NCBI GenBank assembly: GCA_030544685.1
Contig: CP086683.1
Coordinates: forward strand, 4,526,001 to 4,590,000
Reading direction: 5' to 3'
DNA from: Pseudomonas sp. B21_DOA
GTDB lineage: Bacteria; Pseudomonadota; Gammaproteobacteria; Pseudomonadales; Pseudomonadaceae
DNA: 64,000 bases
Positions 37,605 to 47,714 of the stretch are shown here, piece after piece. The notes under the pieces are model-generated. The model was given only the letters and a program-made list of their open reading frames with translations. It had not been told where the DNA came from and searched no databases. How positions within the stretch are numbered: the first letter of the stretch is position 1; each line of letters starts with the position of its first letter. The position numbers were made by a program, and so were the translations under genes.

Positions 37605-39068
37605 ATGTCGTCATCCATACGTAAGTCCGTCAATTCAGATGCTTTGACCCGCCTGGCGCAAGCCATCGCGGTGGCTGTGTCCGCCACGCTGGCGGGTTGC
37701 TCCAGCCACGCTCCGCAGACTGAAGCGACGCACACGCCGAACATTGCTGCGCGAGCCAAGCAGAAGCCGATCTGGCTGACCGAGAAGCCCACTCCCGTGG
37801 CGCCCCAGGACATCTGGGAACGCATGCGCCAGGGCTTTCAGTTGCAAGAAGGCCTTGGCGTCAATCCGCGCATCGAGCAACAACGCCTGTGGTTCGCCAG
37901 TAATCCCTCTTTTCTCGAGAATGCCGGCGAACGCGGCAGCCTCTACATTCATTACATCGTCGAACGCCTCGAAGAACGCAACATGCCGCTCGAACTGGCC
38001 CTGCTGCCAGTGATCGAGAGCGCCTACAACCCGATGGCGTATTCCCGCGCCGATGCGGTGGGCCTGTGGCAATTCATTCCGTCCACCGGGCGTTACTTCA
38101 ATCTGCGCCAGACCCGCTTCTACGACGGTCGTCGCGACATCACCGCCTCGACCACGGCAGCGATGGATTACCTGACTCGCCTGCACGACATGTTCAACGG
38201 CGACTGGCTGCTGGCTCTGGCGGCCTACAACGCCGGTGAAGGTACGGTCAGCCGGGCGATCGAGCGCAACGAAAAGCTCGGCCTGCCTACCGACTACTGG
38301 AACCTGCCGCTGCCGGCGGAAACCCAGGCCTATGTGCCGAAACTGCTGGCACTGTCGCAAGTGGTGCTGGCGCCGGAAGCCTACGGCGTCAACCTCAACC
38401 CGATCGCCAACGAACCGTACTTCCAGGTTGTCGAAATCAACCAGCGCATGGACCTGTCCAAGGTCGCTGCGGTGGCCAACATCGATGAAGACGAACTGTT
38501 CCAGCTCAACCCGGCGTTCAAACAGCGCACCACCATCGACGGCCCGCAGCATTTGCTGGTGCCGACGTCCAAGGCACAACTGCTGACCGCGAGTCTGCAG
38601 ACCATGCGCCCGGACGAGCTGATCAGCCCGCGCTCGCTGAAACCGGTGTTCGAAGGCGCCGACCCGTCGGAAGTGGCGCAGCTCAAGCGTGCCTATCGGG
38701 TCAAGCGTGGCGACAATCTCGGCTCCATCGCCAAGGCCAACAAGGTCGAAGTCAAGGATCTGCAGCGCTGGAACAAGCTGACCGGCAAGAACCTCAAGGT
38801 CGGCCAGACCCTGGTCATGCAGGACAACACCAAGCGCGCACCGGCGCGCAAGTCCGGCCGGGTCAACACCGTGGTCGCGGCGAATACCAAGACCAAAGGC
38901 AAGGACGAGAGCAAGCAGCAGACCCAGTACAAGGTCAAGCGCGGCGACACCCTGTACGTGGTGGCCAAGCGGTTCAACGTTGAGATGCAGCATCTCAAGC
39001 GTTGGAACCCGGGTGCGGGCAAGGCACTCAAGCCTGGGCAAATGCTCACGGTTTATCAGCCGCACTGA
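37605..39068 (+). CDS. mltD: Membrane-bound lytic transglycosylase D
   Basis: A 487-residue lipoprotein-type murein hydrolase. Signal peptide with lipobox SATLAGCSS (Cys near residue 31); SLT catalytic domain at about 100-260 with Glu in LPVIESAYNP and VGLWQFIPSTGR; and two C-terminal LysM domains (YRVKRGDNLGSIAKAN and YKVKRGDTLYVVAKRF) that bind peptidoglycan. It cleaves glycan strands to 1,6-anhydroMurNAc ends at the outer membrane. A terminator hairpin follows. Confidence 0.94.
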   Translation: MSSSIRKSVNSDALTRLAQAIAVAVSATLAGCSSHAPQTEATHTPNIAARAKQKPIWLTEKPTPVAPQDIWERMRQGFQLQEGLGVNPRIEQQRLWFASNPSFLENAGERGSLYIHYIVERLEERNMPLELALLPVIESAYNPMAYSRADAVGLWQFIPSTGRYFNLRQTRFYDGRRDITASTTAAMDYLTRLHDMFNGDWLLALAAYNAGEGTVSRAIERNEKLGLPTDYWNLPLPAETQAYVPKLLALSQVVLAPEAYGVNLNPIANEPYFQVVEINQRMDLSKVAAVANIDEDELFQLNPAFKQRTTIDGPQHLLVPTSKAQLLTASLQTMRPDELISPRSLKPVFEGADPSEVAQLKRAYRVKRGDNLGSIAKANKVEVKDLQRWNKLTGKNLKVGQTLVMQDNTKRAPARKSGRVNTVVAANTKTKGKDESKQQTQYKVKRGDTLYVVAKRFNVEMQHLKRWNPGAGKALKPGQMLTVYQPH

Positions 39069-39072
39069 TTGA

Positions 39073-39099
39073 AGAGCCCCTGAATTCAGGGGCTTTTTA
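39073..39099 (+). terminator. mltD terminator
   Basis: AGAGCCCCTGAATTCAGGGGCTTTTTA hairpin 5 bases past the stop, with a T run. Confidence 0.85.
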
Positions 39100-39125
39100 T
39101 TGCCGATTGCTTTGTGCCAGGTGGA

Positions 39126-39236
39126 ACACTGTGGCGAGGGATTTATCCCCGCTGGGGCGCGCAGCGGCCCCGTTTTTTCTGCATCTTGAAGAAGGGGACT
39201 GCTGCGCAGTCCAGCGGGGATAAATCCCTCGCCACA
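39126..39236. repeat. REPIN, TGTGGCGAGGGATTTATCCCC type
   Basis: CTGTGGCGAGGGATTTATCC and GGATAAATCCCTCGCCACAG form arms about 110 bases apart, with CCGCTGGGGCGCGCAGCGGCCCC and CTGCTGCGCAGTCCAGC as inner hairpins. A third REP class in this window, located between mltD and the npp operon. Confidence 0.8.
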
Positions 39237-39372
39237 GATAACCCCCACCACAGAAACAAATCAGCTCAACATCGTGTACCGATTAACCCGGCATTAACCC
39301 GCATCTTTTTCCTGTCCAGACAAGCTGTTACTGTACGGCCCACAAAGCCCAAGCCGCTGGATCGGATCTGAC

Positions 39373-41205
39373 TTGAAGCGTGCCCTCTCCCTGCTCCTGA
39401 TCAGCCTGGCCTTGAGCTCACCCGCAAGCGCGACGATTACCGAAAGTCATGGTTATGCGCAGTTCGGCACGCTCAAGTACCCGGCCAGATTTACCCACTT
39501 CGACTGGGTCAACCCGCAAGCGCCCAAGGGCGGTACGTTGCGGGTGATGGCGTTCGGCACCTTCGATACGGTCAATCCGTACACCTTCAAGGGCACCAGC
39601 CCGGTCACCACCGCCAATTTTCTTCAGTACGGCATCAACGAGCTCAACGAGCCGCTGATGGTCGGTACCGAGCAGTACTCGCCGTCCGGCGACGAGCCGG
39701 CGTCGAGTTACGGTTTGATCGCGCAATCGGTGGAGTACAGCGAAGATCGCAGCTGGGTCGTCTTCAATTTGCGCCCCGAAGCGCGCTTTCACGACGGCGC
39801 GCCGATAACCGCCTACGACGTGGCGTTCTCCTATCGAACGCTGCTCAAGGACGGTCATCCGCTGTATCGCACGGCCCTGCAGGAAGTGCTGCGGGTCGAC
39901 ATCCTCAACAAACAGCGCATCCGTTTCGTGCTCAAACGCTCGGGCAACCCGCTGTTGATCCTGCGCCTGGGCGAGCTGCCGGTACTGCCGCAGCATTACT
40001 GGAAAGACCGTGACTTCAAGGCCACCACCTTCGAGCCGCCGCTGGGCAGCGGGCCGTACCGCATCACGTCAGTCACGCCGGGGCGGCAGCTGATTTTCGA
40101 ACGGGTCAAGGATTACTGGGGCAAGGACCTGCCGGTCAATCGCGGCAAGTACAATTTCGATCGCATGGAAGTCGAGTTCTATCGCGACAGCGATGTGGCC
40201 TTCGAAGCGTTCAAGGCCGGTGAGTTCGACATCTACATCGAGCATCAGGCGAAGAACTGGGTCAATGGTTACAACTTCCCCGCCGTACGGCGTGGCGATG
40301 TCATCAAGGCGCAGATCCCGCATCAGATCCCGACCCAGACTCAGGGCCTGTTCATGAACACCCGCCGCGCGACGTTCTCGGACGTAAAGACTCGCGAGGC
40401 GCTGGGCCTGATGTTCGACTTCGAATGGACCAACCGCGCGTTGTTCAGTGATGCGTATCAACGCACCACCAGTTACTACCCCAACAGCGAATTCACCGCC
40501 TCGGGCCTGCCGGTCGGGCATGAATGGCTGATGCTCAAGCCGTACAAGGATCAGCTCCCGGCCAGGCTGTTCACCGAGCCGTTCACCCTGCCGAAAACCG
40601 ACGGCCGTGGCATTCCGCGCGAGACCATGCGCAAGGCCCTCGCCCTGCTTGCCGAAGCCGGCTGGAAACTCCACGGCCAGCGCTTGCAGAACGCTGATGG
40701 CCAACCGCTGCGCTTCGAACTGCTGCTGGTCAATCCGAGCCTGGAGCGTCTTTATCAGCCGTACATCGAGAACCTCAACAGCATCGGCATCGACGCGCGC
40801 CTGCGCACCGTCGATCGTGCGCAATACAAACAGCGCCTCGATCAATTCGATTTCGACATGATCTCGATGACCCTTGGCCAGACCTTAAGCCCGGGCCTTG
40901 AGCAGTGGCAGTATTTCCACTCCAGCCAGGTGAACGTCAAGGGCAGCAAGAATTACGCGGGCATCGCCAATCCCGTGGTCGATCACCTGCTCGAACAGTT
41001 GCTCGCCGCGCGCACCCGCGACGAGCAGGTCGCCGCCGGCAAGGCACTCGACCGCGTGCTGCTCTGGCAGCACTACAGCATTCCCAACTGGTACCTCAAT
41101 TATCACCGTCTGGCCTACCGCAACCGGTTGGCCTTTGTCACCACGCCGCCCTACACCCTGGGCCTGAGCGCATGGTGGCTGAAGTCTTCGGAGAAAGATC
41201 GATGA
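39373..41205 (+). CDS. nppA1: Peptide/nucleoside-peptide binding protein NppA1 (YejA-like)
   Basis: A 610-residue periplasmic SBP_bac_5 protein. Signal peptide to about residue 20 (LSSPASATI), then YAQFGTLKYPARFTHFDWVN, NPQAPKGGTLRVMAFG, and FDMISMTLGQTLSPGLEQW. It matches YejA-type oligopeptide binding proteins and by position P. aeruginosa PA1811, NppA1, part of the importer used by microcin C-like and uridyl-peptide antibiotics. TTG start at 39373 after GGATCTGAC. Its stop overlaps the nppA2 ATG (ATGA). Confidence 0.9.
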   Translation: MKRALSLLLISLALSSPASATITESHGYAQFGTLKYPARFTHFDWVNPQAPKGGTLRVMAFGTFDTVNPYTFKGTSPVTTANFLQYGINELNEPLMVGTEQYSPSGDEPASSYGLIAQSVEYSEDRSWVVFNLRPEARFHDGAPITAYDVAFSYRTLLKDGHPLYRTALQEVLRVDILNKQRIRFVLKRSGNPLLILRLGELPVLPQHYWKDRDFKATTFEPPLGSGPYRITSVTPGRQLIFERVKDYWGKDLPVNRGKYNFDRMEVEFYRDSDVAFEAFKAGEFDIYIEHQAKNWVNGYNFPAVRRGDVIKAQIPHQIPTQTQGLFMNTRRATFSDVKTREALGLMFDFEWTNRALFSDAYQRTTSYYPNSEFTASGLPVGHEWLMLKPYKDQLPARLFTEPFTLPKTDGRGIPRETMRKALALLAEAGWKLHGQRLQNADGQPLRFELLLVNPSLERLYQPYIENLNSIGIDARLRTVDRAQYKQRLDQFDFDMISMTLGQTLSPGLEQWQYFHSSQVNVKGSKNYAGIANPVVDHLLEQLLAARTRDEQVAAGKALDRVLLWQHYSIPNWYLNYHRLAYRNRLAFVTTPPYTLGLSAWWLKSSEKDR

Positions 41206-43043
41206 ACGCTGTTCGCACCCTGCTCGTGCAGGCCGGCGGCTTGCTGTTCGCCGGGCTGGCCTGGGCCGCCCCGCAACACGCCGTGACCCTGTACAACGAG
41301 CCGCCGAAATACCCGGCCGACTTCAAGCATTTCGACTACGTGAATCCCGATGCGCCCAAGGGCGGCGTGTTTCGTCAGGCCGGGTTCGGTGGCTTCGACA
41401 GCCTCAACCCGTTCATCAACAAAGGCGTGCCGGCCGATGACATCGGCCAGATCTACGACACCCTGACCAAACACAGCCTCGACGAGCCGTTTACCGAATA
41501 CGGCCTGATCGCCAGCAAAATCGAAAAAGCCGACGACAACAGTTGGGTGCGTTTCTACCTGCGCCCCGAGGCCCGCTTTCACGACGGCCACCCGGTGCGT
41601 GCCGAAGACGTGGTGTTCAGCTTCGAGACGTTGACCAAGGAAGGCTCGCCGATGTTTCGCGGCTACTACAACGACGTCGCCGAAGCCATCGCCGAAGATC
41701 CGCTGAAAGTACTGTTCAAGTTCAAGCACAGCAACAACCGCGAACTGCCGCTGATCCTCGGCCAGTTGCCAGTCCTGCCGAAACACTGGTGGGCCAGTCG
41801 CGATTTCAACAAGGGCAATCTGGAAATCCCGCTGGGCAGCGGCCCGTACAAGGTCACCGAAGTCAAGGCCGGCCGTTCGGTACGTTACGAGCGGGTCAAG
41901 GATTACTGGGGCAAGGACTTGCCGGTCAACCGTGGCTTCTACAACTTCGACACGATGACCACCGACTATTACCGCGACAACACCGTCGCCCTCGAAGCGC
42001 TGAAGGCCGGGCAGTTCGATTATTGGCTGGAAATGACCGCGAAGAACTGGGCCAGCGCCTATAACGTTCCGGCGGTCACCGAGGGCCGTTTGATCAAGGA
42101 ACTGATCCCCAACAGCAACCCGACCGGCATGCAGGGCTTCGTCTTCAACCTGCGCCGCCCGGTGTTCCAGGATGTGCGCGTGCGTCAGGCGCTGGGGCTG
42201 CTGTTCGATTTCGAATGGACCAACAAGCAGTTGTTCAACGGCGCTTACGTGCGCACTCGCAGCTACTTCGAGAACTCGGAAATGGCCGCCACCGGCCTGC
42301 CCGACGCCGAGCAACGGAAGATCCTCGAACCGTTCCGCAGCAAACTGCCGGCCCAGGTATTCAGCGAAGCCTTCGAAAATCCCAAGACCGACGCCAGCGG
42401 CATGATCCGCAACCAGCAGCGCGAGGCATATCAACTGCTGCAAGAGGCCGGCTGGAAGATTGTCGATGACAAAATGGTCGACGCCACCGGCAAACCGGTG
42501 GTGATCGAATTCCTCCTCGCCCAGACCGAATTCGAACGCGTGCTGCTGCCATTCAAGCGCAACCTCAGCGACCTCGGCATTGATCTGGTGATCCGCCGCG
42601 TTGACGTCTCGCAGTACATCAACCGCGTGCGTTCGCGGGACTTCGACATGATGGTCGGCAGCTTTCCGCAGTCCAACTCGCCGGGCAACGAGCAGCGCGA
42701 ATACTGGATGAGCGCCGCCGCCGACAAACCGAGCAGCCGCAACAGCATGGGTCTGAAGGATCCGACCGTCGACCAACTGGTGGAAAGCCTGATCAACGCC
42801 GACTCGCGCAAAAGCCTGGTGGCCCACGCTCGGGCCTTGGACCGGGTGCTGCAATGGGGCTACTACGTGGTGCCGAACTGGCACATCAAGAGCTGGCGCG
42901 TGGCCTACTGGAACCACATCGGCCACCCGAAAACCTCGCCCAAGTACGACATCGGCATCAACACCTGGTGGGTCAAGCCTGACGCCAAGCCTGCCGTAGA
43001 AGTCGAAACCCAACTGCAAGCCGACCCTGCGGGCACGGAGTAA
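41202..43043 (+). CDS. nppA2: Peptide/nucleoside-peptide binding protein NppA2 (YejA-like)
   Basis: A 613-residue paralog of the upstream gene, with its own signal peptide (about 1-21, ending AWAAPQ) and the same fold and shared motifs ([23 protein letters not shown]). It should give the transporter a second binding protein of different specificity, as in P. aeruginosa nppA1A2BCD. The ATG at 41202 overlaps the previous stop by one reading step (ATGA). The permease gene nppB starts four bases past its stop. Confidence 0.92.
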   Translation: MNAVRTLLVQAGGLLFAGLAWAAPQHAVTLYNEPPKYPADFKHFDYVNPDAPKGGVFRQAGFGGFDSLNPFINKGVPADDIGQIYDTLTKHSLDEPFTEYGLIASKIEKADDNSWVRFYLRPEARFHDGHPVRAEDVVFSFETLTKEGSPMFRGYYNDVAEAIAEDPLKVLFKFKHSNNRELPLILGQLPVLPKHWWASRDFNKGNLEIPLGSGPYKVTEVKAGRSVRYERVKDYWGKDLPVNRGFYNFDTMTTDYYRDNTVALEALKAGQFDYWLEMTAKNWASAYNVPAVTEGRLIKELIPNSNPTGMQGFVFNLRRPVFQDVRVRQALGLLFDFEWTNKQLFNGAYVRTRSYFENSEMAATGLPDAEQRKILEPFRSKLPAQVFSEAFENPKTDASGMIRNQQREAYQLLQEAGWKIVDDKMVDATGKPVVIEFLLAQTEFERVLLPFKRNLSDLGIDLVIRRVDVSQYINRVRSRDFDMMVGSFPQSNSPGNEQREYWMSAAADKPSSRNSMGLKDPTVDQLVESLINADSRKSLVAHARALDRVLQWGYYVVPNWHIKSWRVAYWNHIGHPKTSPKYDIGINTWWVKPDAKPAVEVETQLQADPAGTE

Positions 43044-43047
43044 TCAG

Positions 43048-44120
43048 ATGCTGGCGTATATCTTTCGGCGACTGCTGCTGATCATCCCGACCCTGTTCGG
43101 CATCCTGCTGATCAACTTCGTGATCATCCAGGCCGCGCCCGGCGGGCCGGTCGAGCAGATGATCGCCAAGCTCGAAGGCTTCGAAGGCGCCACCAGCCGG
43201 ATTGCCGGCGGCGGTGCCGAGGTGGCGGTGGCCGGCTCGTCCTATCGTGGCGCGCAGGGGCTGGACCCGGCGCTGATCAAGGAAATCGAGCACATGTACG
43301 GGTTCGACAAATCGGCCCCGGAACGCCTGTGGATCATGGTCAAGAACTACGCGCAGCTGGATTTCGGCGACAGTTTCTTCCGTGACGCCAAGGTCATCGA
43401 CCTGATCAAGGAAAAGATGCCGGTGTCGATTTCGCTGGGGCTGTGGAGCACGCTGATCATGTACCTGGTGTCGATCCCGCTGGGCATCGCGAAGGCCACG
43501 CGGCACGGCAGCCACTTCGACGTCTGGACCAGTTCGGCGATCATCGTCGGCTATGCGATCCCGGCTTTTCTGTTTGCGATCCTGCTGATCGTGGTGTTTG
43601 CCGGGGCAGTTATCTGGACTGGTTCCCCCTGCGCGGGCTGACTTCGAACAACTTCGATGAGCTGAGCCTGGGCGGCAAGATCCTCGATTACTTCTGGCAT
43701 CTGGCATTACCAGTGACGGCGCTGGTGATCGGCAACTTTGCGACCATGACTCTGTTGACGAAAAACAGCTTCCTCGACGAGATCAACAAACAGTACGTGG
43801 TCACCGCCAAGGCCAAAGGCCTGACCCGCCATCGCGTGCTCTACGGCCACGTGTTCCGCAACGCCATGCTGCTGGTGATCGCCGGCTTCCCATCGGCATT
43901 CATCGGTATTTTCTTCACCGGCTCGTTGCTGGTGGAAGTGATCTTCTCCCTCGACGGCCTCGGCCTGATGAGTTTCGAAGCGGCGATCAACCGCGATTAC
44001 CCGGTGGTGTTCGGCACGCTGTTCATCTTCACCCTGCTCGGGCTGGTGGTGAAACTGATCGGCGACCTGACCTACACCTTTGTCGATCCGCGCATCGACT
44101 TTGCAAGCCGGGAGCATTGA
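43048..44120 (+). CDS. nppB: ABC permease NppB (YejB-like), frameshifted at a G run
   Basis: A 357-residue inner-membrane permease after correction, BPD_transp_1 family: first helix [20 protein letters not shown], then a periplasmic loop, then [20 protein letters not shown] and the EAA-like loop [21 protein letters not shown] contacting the ATPase. The frame breaks at GGGG 43603-43606; one G restores [15 protein letters not shown]. Both flanking pieces are intact. It pairs with NppC. Confidence 0.92.
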
Positions 44121-44121
44121 G

Positions 44122-45140
44122 ATGAACCTGTCCCCTCTCAACCGCCGACGCTTCGAACTGTTCAAGGCCAACAAGCGTGGCTGGTGGTCGCTGTGGCTGT
44201 TTCTTATCCTGTTCGGCCTCAGTCTGGGCGCCGAGCTGATTGCCAACGACAAGCCGCTGGTCGTGCATTACGACAACAATTGGTATTTCCCGGCGATCAA
44301 GCGCTACCCGGAAACCGCCTTCGGCGGCGAATTCCCGCTGGAAGCCAACTACAAGAGTCCGTACATCCGTGAGCTGCTCAAGGCTAAGGACGCGTGGATT
44401 CTGTGGGCGCCGATCCCTACAGCTATCAGAGCATCAACTACGACCTGAAAGTCCCGGCCCCGGCGCCGCCCTCGGCGGACAACCTGCTGGGCACCGACGA
44501 TCAGGGCCGCGACGTGTTGGCGCGGGTGATCTACGGCTTCCGCATTTCCGTGTTGTTTGCGCTGACCTTGACCGTGTTGAGCTCGATCATTGGCGTGATC
44601 GCCGGGGCGCTACAGGGTTTCTACGGCGGCTGGGTCGATCTGGCCGGGCAGCGTTTTCTCGAGATCTGGTCGGGGCTGCCGGTGCTGTATCTGTTGATCA
44701 TCCTCGCCAGTTTCGTCCAGCCGAATTTCTGGTGGCTGCTGGGGATCATGCTGCTGTTCTCGTGGATGAGCCTGGTCGACGTGGTGCGCGCCGAGTTCCT
44801 GCGTGGCCGCAACCTCGAATACGTGCGCGCGGCCCGCGCGCTGGGCATGCAGAACGGCGCGATCATGTTCCGTCACATCCTGCCCAACGCCATGGTCTCG
44901 ACCATGACCTTCATGCCCTTCATCCTCACCGGCGCCATCGGCACCCTGACCGCGCTGGACTTCCTCGGCTTCGGCTTGCCGGCCGGCAGTCCGTCGCTGG
45001 GCGAACTGGTCGCGCAAGGCAAATCCAACCTGCAGGCGCCGTGGCTGGGCATGAGCGCGTTTGCCGTGCTGGCGCTGATGTTGAGTCTGCTGGTGTTTAT
45101 CGGCGAGTCCGCTCGCGATGCCTTCGACCCGAGGAAGTGA
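44122..45140 (+). CDS. nppC: ABC permease NppC (YejE-like), frameshifted at a C run
   Basis: A 339-residue permease after correction. The N-terminal cytoplasmic/first-helix part ([20 protein letters not shown]) is followed by a periplasmic loop and the BPD_transp_1 core ([20 protein letters not shown], and the EAA loop [22 protein letters not shown]). The frame breaks at CCC 44415-44417; one C restores [18 protein letters not shown]. It starts one base after the nppB stop. Confidence 0.92.
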
Positions 45141-45141
45141 A

Positions 45142-46751
45142 ATGAATCAGGACAATCTGATCGAAGTGCGCGACCTCGCCGTCGAATTCGGTTTCGGCGA
45201 GCGCGTACACCGTGTGGTCGAAGGCGTGAGCTTCGACATCAAGCGCGGCGAGACCCTGGCGCTGGTCGGCGAATCGGGCTCGGGCAAATCGGTCACGGCG
45301 CATTCGATCCTGCGCCTGCTGCCCTACCCGATGGCGCGGCATCCGGCCGGCAGCATCAAGTACGCCGGGCAGAACCTGCTGGATTTGAGCGAGAAGACCA
45401 TCCGTCACATCCGTGGCAACCGCATTGCCATGATCTTTCAGGAGCCGATGACCTCGTTGAATCCGCTGCACTCGATCGAAAAGCAGATCAATGAAGTGCT
45501 CGGCATCCACAAGGGTCTGAGCGGCAAAGTCGCGACCAAACGCACGCTGGAGTTGCTGGAAATGGTCGGCATTCCCGAGCCGCACAAGCGCCTCAAGGCC
45601 CTGCCCCATGAATTGTCCGGCGGCCAGCGGCAACGGGTGATGATCGCCATGGCCCTGGCCAACGAGCCGGAACTGCTGATCGCCGACGAACCGACCACGG
45701 CGCTGGACGTGACCGTTCAGCTGAAAATCCTCGATTTGCTCAAGGAACTTCAGGCTCGATTGGGCATGTCGCTGCTATTGATCAGTCACGATTTGAACCT
45801 GGTGCGAAGAATTGCGCATCGCGTATGTGTCATGCAGCGCGGTTGCATCGTCGAACAGGCATCGTGCGCAGAGCTGTTCCGTTCGCCGCAGCATCCGTAC
45901 ACTCGGGAATTGCTCGGCGCGGAGCCCAGCGGCGGCCCCGCGAGCAATGAAATCGGCGCGCCGCTGCTCGAAGTCGAGGACCTGAAAGTCTGGTTCCCGA
46001 TCAAGAAAGGCCTGCTCAAGCGCACGGTGGATTACGTCAAGGCAGTGGACGGCATCAATTTCAGCCTGCCTCAGGGCCAGACCCTGGGGATCGTCGGCGA
46101 AAGTGGCTCCGGCAAATCCACCCTCGGTCTGGCGATTTTGCGTCTGATCGGCAGCAAAGGCGCGATCCGCTTTGAAGGCAAGCAGCTAGACTGCCTGACG
46201 CAGAGTGAGGTTCGCCCGCTGCGGAGGGAAATGCAGGTGGTGTTTCAGGACCCGTTTGGCAGCCTGAGCCCGCGCATGTGCGTCAACGACATCGTCGGCG
46301 AAGGCCTGCGGATACACAAGATGGGCACCGCAGCCGAACAGGAAGCGGCGATCATCGCGGCATTGAAGGAGGTAGGTCTGGATCCGGAAACCCGGCACCG
46401 CTACCCCCACGAATTTTCCGGTGGGCAACGGCAGCGAATCGCCATTGCCCGGGCCCTGGTGCTGAAACCGGCGCTGATCCTGCTGGACGAGCCGACTTCG
46501 GCGCTCGACCGCACGGTGCAGCGGCAAGTGGTGGAGCTGTTGCGTTCACTGCAAGCCAAGTACAACCTGACGTATTTGTTCATCAGCCATGACCTGGCTG
46601 TCGTCAAAGCGCTGAGCCACCAGCTGATGGTGGTCAAGCATGGCCAAGTGGTCGAACAGGGAGACGCGCAAAGTATTTTTGCCGCCCCCAACATCCGTAT
46701 ACACAGCAGTTGCTGGAAGCCGCTTTTCTGGCACCAGCCACTGCGCAATAA
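45142..46751 (+). CDS. nppD: ABC ATPase with two nucleotide-binding domains, NppD (YejF-like), frameshifted
   Basis: A 536-residue tandem ATPase after correction. Domain 1: Walker A GESGSGKS (residue ~43), signature [13 protein letters not shown], Walker [13 protein letters not shown]. Domain 2: [37 protein letters not shown]. It powers import through NppBC. Near the end CCCCC 46685-46689 lacks a C; with it the protein ends [17 protein letters not shown]... and a TAA at 46749-46751. Uncorrected, the frame runs on into fabI. It begins right after the nppC stop. Confidence 0.92.
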
Positions 46752-46770
46752 CCTGAAAGAGGAGCAACAC

Positions 46771-47564
46771 ATGGGTTTTCTCGCCGGTAAGCGCGTACTG
46801 ATCGTCGGTGTCGCCAGCAAGCTGTCCATCGCATCCGGCATCGCTGCCGCCATGCATCGCGAGGGCGCTGAGCTTGCCTTCACTTATCAGAACGACAAAC
46901 TCAAGGGTCGCGTCGAAGAGTTCGCACAAGGCTGGGGTTCGAGCCCTGAGCTGTGCTTCCCGTGCGACGTGGCCAGCGATGAAGAAATCGCCAAGGTCTT
47001 CGAACAACTGAGCAAGAAGTGGGACGGCCTGGACTGCATCGTCCACTCCGTCGGCTTCGCCCCGGGCGACCAACTGGACGGCGACTTCACCGAAGCCACC
47101 ACCCGTGAAGGTTTCCGCATCGCTCACGACATCAGCGCCTACAGCTTCGTGGCCCTGGCCAAAGCCGGTCGCGAAATGATGAAAGGCCGCAACGGCAGCC
47201 TGCTGACCCTGTCGTACCTGGGCGCCGAGCGCACCATGCCGAACTACAACGTGATGGGCATGGCCAAGGCTTCGCTGGAAGCTGGCGTGCGTTACCTGGC
47301 CGGCTCCTGGGCCCGGACGGCACCCGCGTCAACTGCGTATCGGCCGGTCCGATCCGTACTCTGGCCGCGTCGGGCATCAAGAACTTCCGCAAGATGCTGG
47401 CTGCCAATGAAGCGCAAACCCCACTGCGCCGCAACGTCACCATCGAAGAAGTCGGCAACGCCGGCGCCTTCCTGTGCTCCGACCTGGCGTCGGGCATCAG
47501 CGGTGAAATCATGTACGTCGACGGCGGCTTCAACACCACCGCGATGGGCAACATCGAAGAGTGA
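46771..47564 (+). CDS. fabI: Enoyl-ACP reductase FabI, frameshifted at a C run
   Basis: A 264-residue NADH-dependent enoyl-ACP reductase after correction, the last step of each fatty-acid elongation cycle and target of triclosan. Motifs: [13 protein letters not shown] (cofactor), SVGFAP, and the catalytic Y-x6-K as YNVMGMAK. The frame breaks at CC 47306-47307; one C restores [21 protein letters not shown] and the C-terminus [21 protein letters not shown] precedes the ATG by 7 bases. A terminator follows. Confidence 0.95.
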
Positions 47565-47580
47565 TCTTTCTGTAGCCGAT

Positions 47581-47611
47581 AAAAAACCCGCCGGTTCTGG
47601 CGGGTTTTTTT
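47581..47611 (+). terminator. fabI terminator
   Basis: AAAAAACCCGCCGGTTCTGGCGGGTTTTTTT hairpin 17 bases after the fabI stop, strong in both directions. Confidence 0.9.
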
Positions 47612-47714
47612 ATGCCTGCGGAAAAGCTCGCCCAACTACATATGTACCGCCACCCACCCTGCCCTGCCTTTGATACTCGGCGCTCGATGCTTATCAGCCG
47701 CCAGGGAGGCGCAG

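Noticed and set aside
37635..39251. 538-codon minus-strand frame opposite mltD
   Set aside because: Antisense shadow; mltD has lipobox, SLT and LysM motifs on the plus strand.
41151..43019. 622-codon minus-strand frame opposite nppA2
   Set aside because: Antisense shadow; the plus strand carries a full binding protein with signal peptide.
45118..47673. Apparent NppD-FabI fusion protein
   Set aside because: It arises from a missing C at 46685-46689; with it NppD stops at 46751 and fabI has its own RBS and start.
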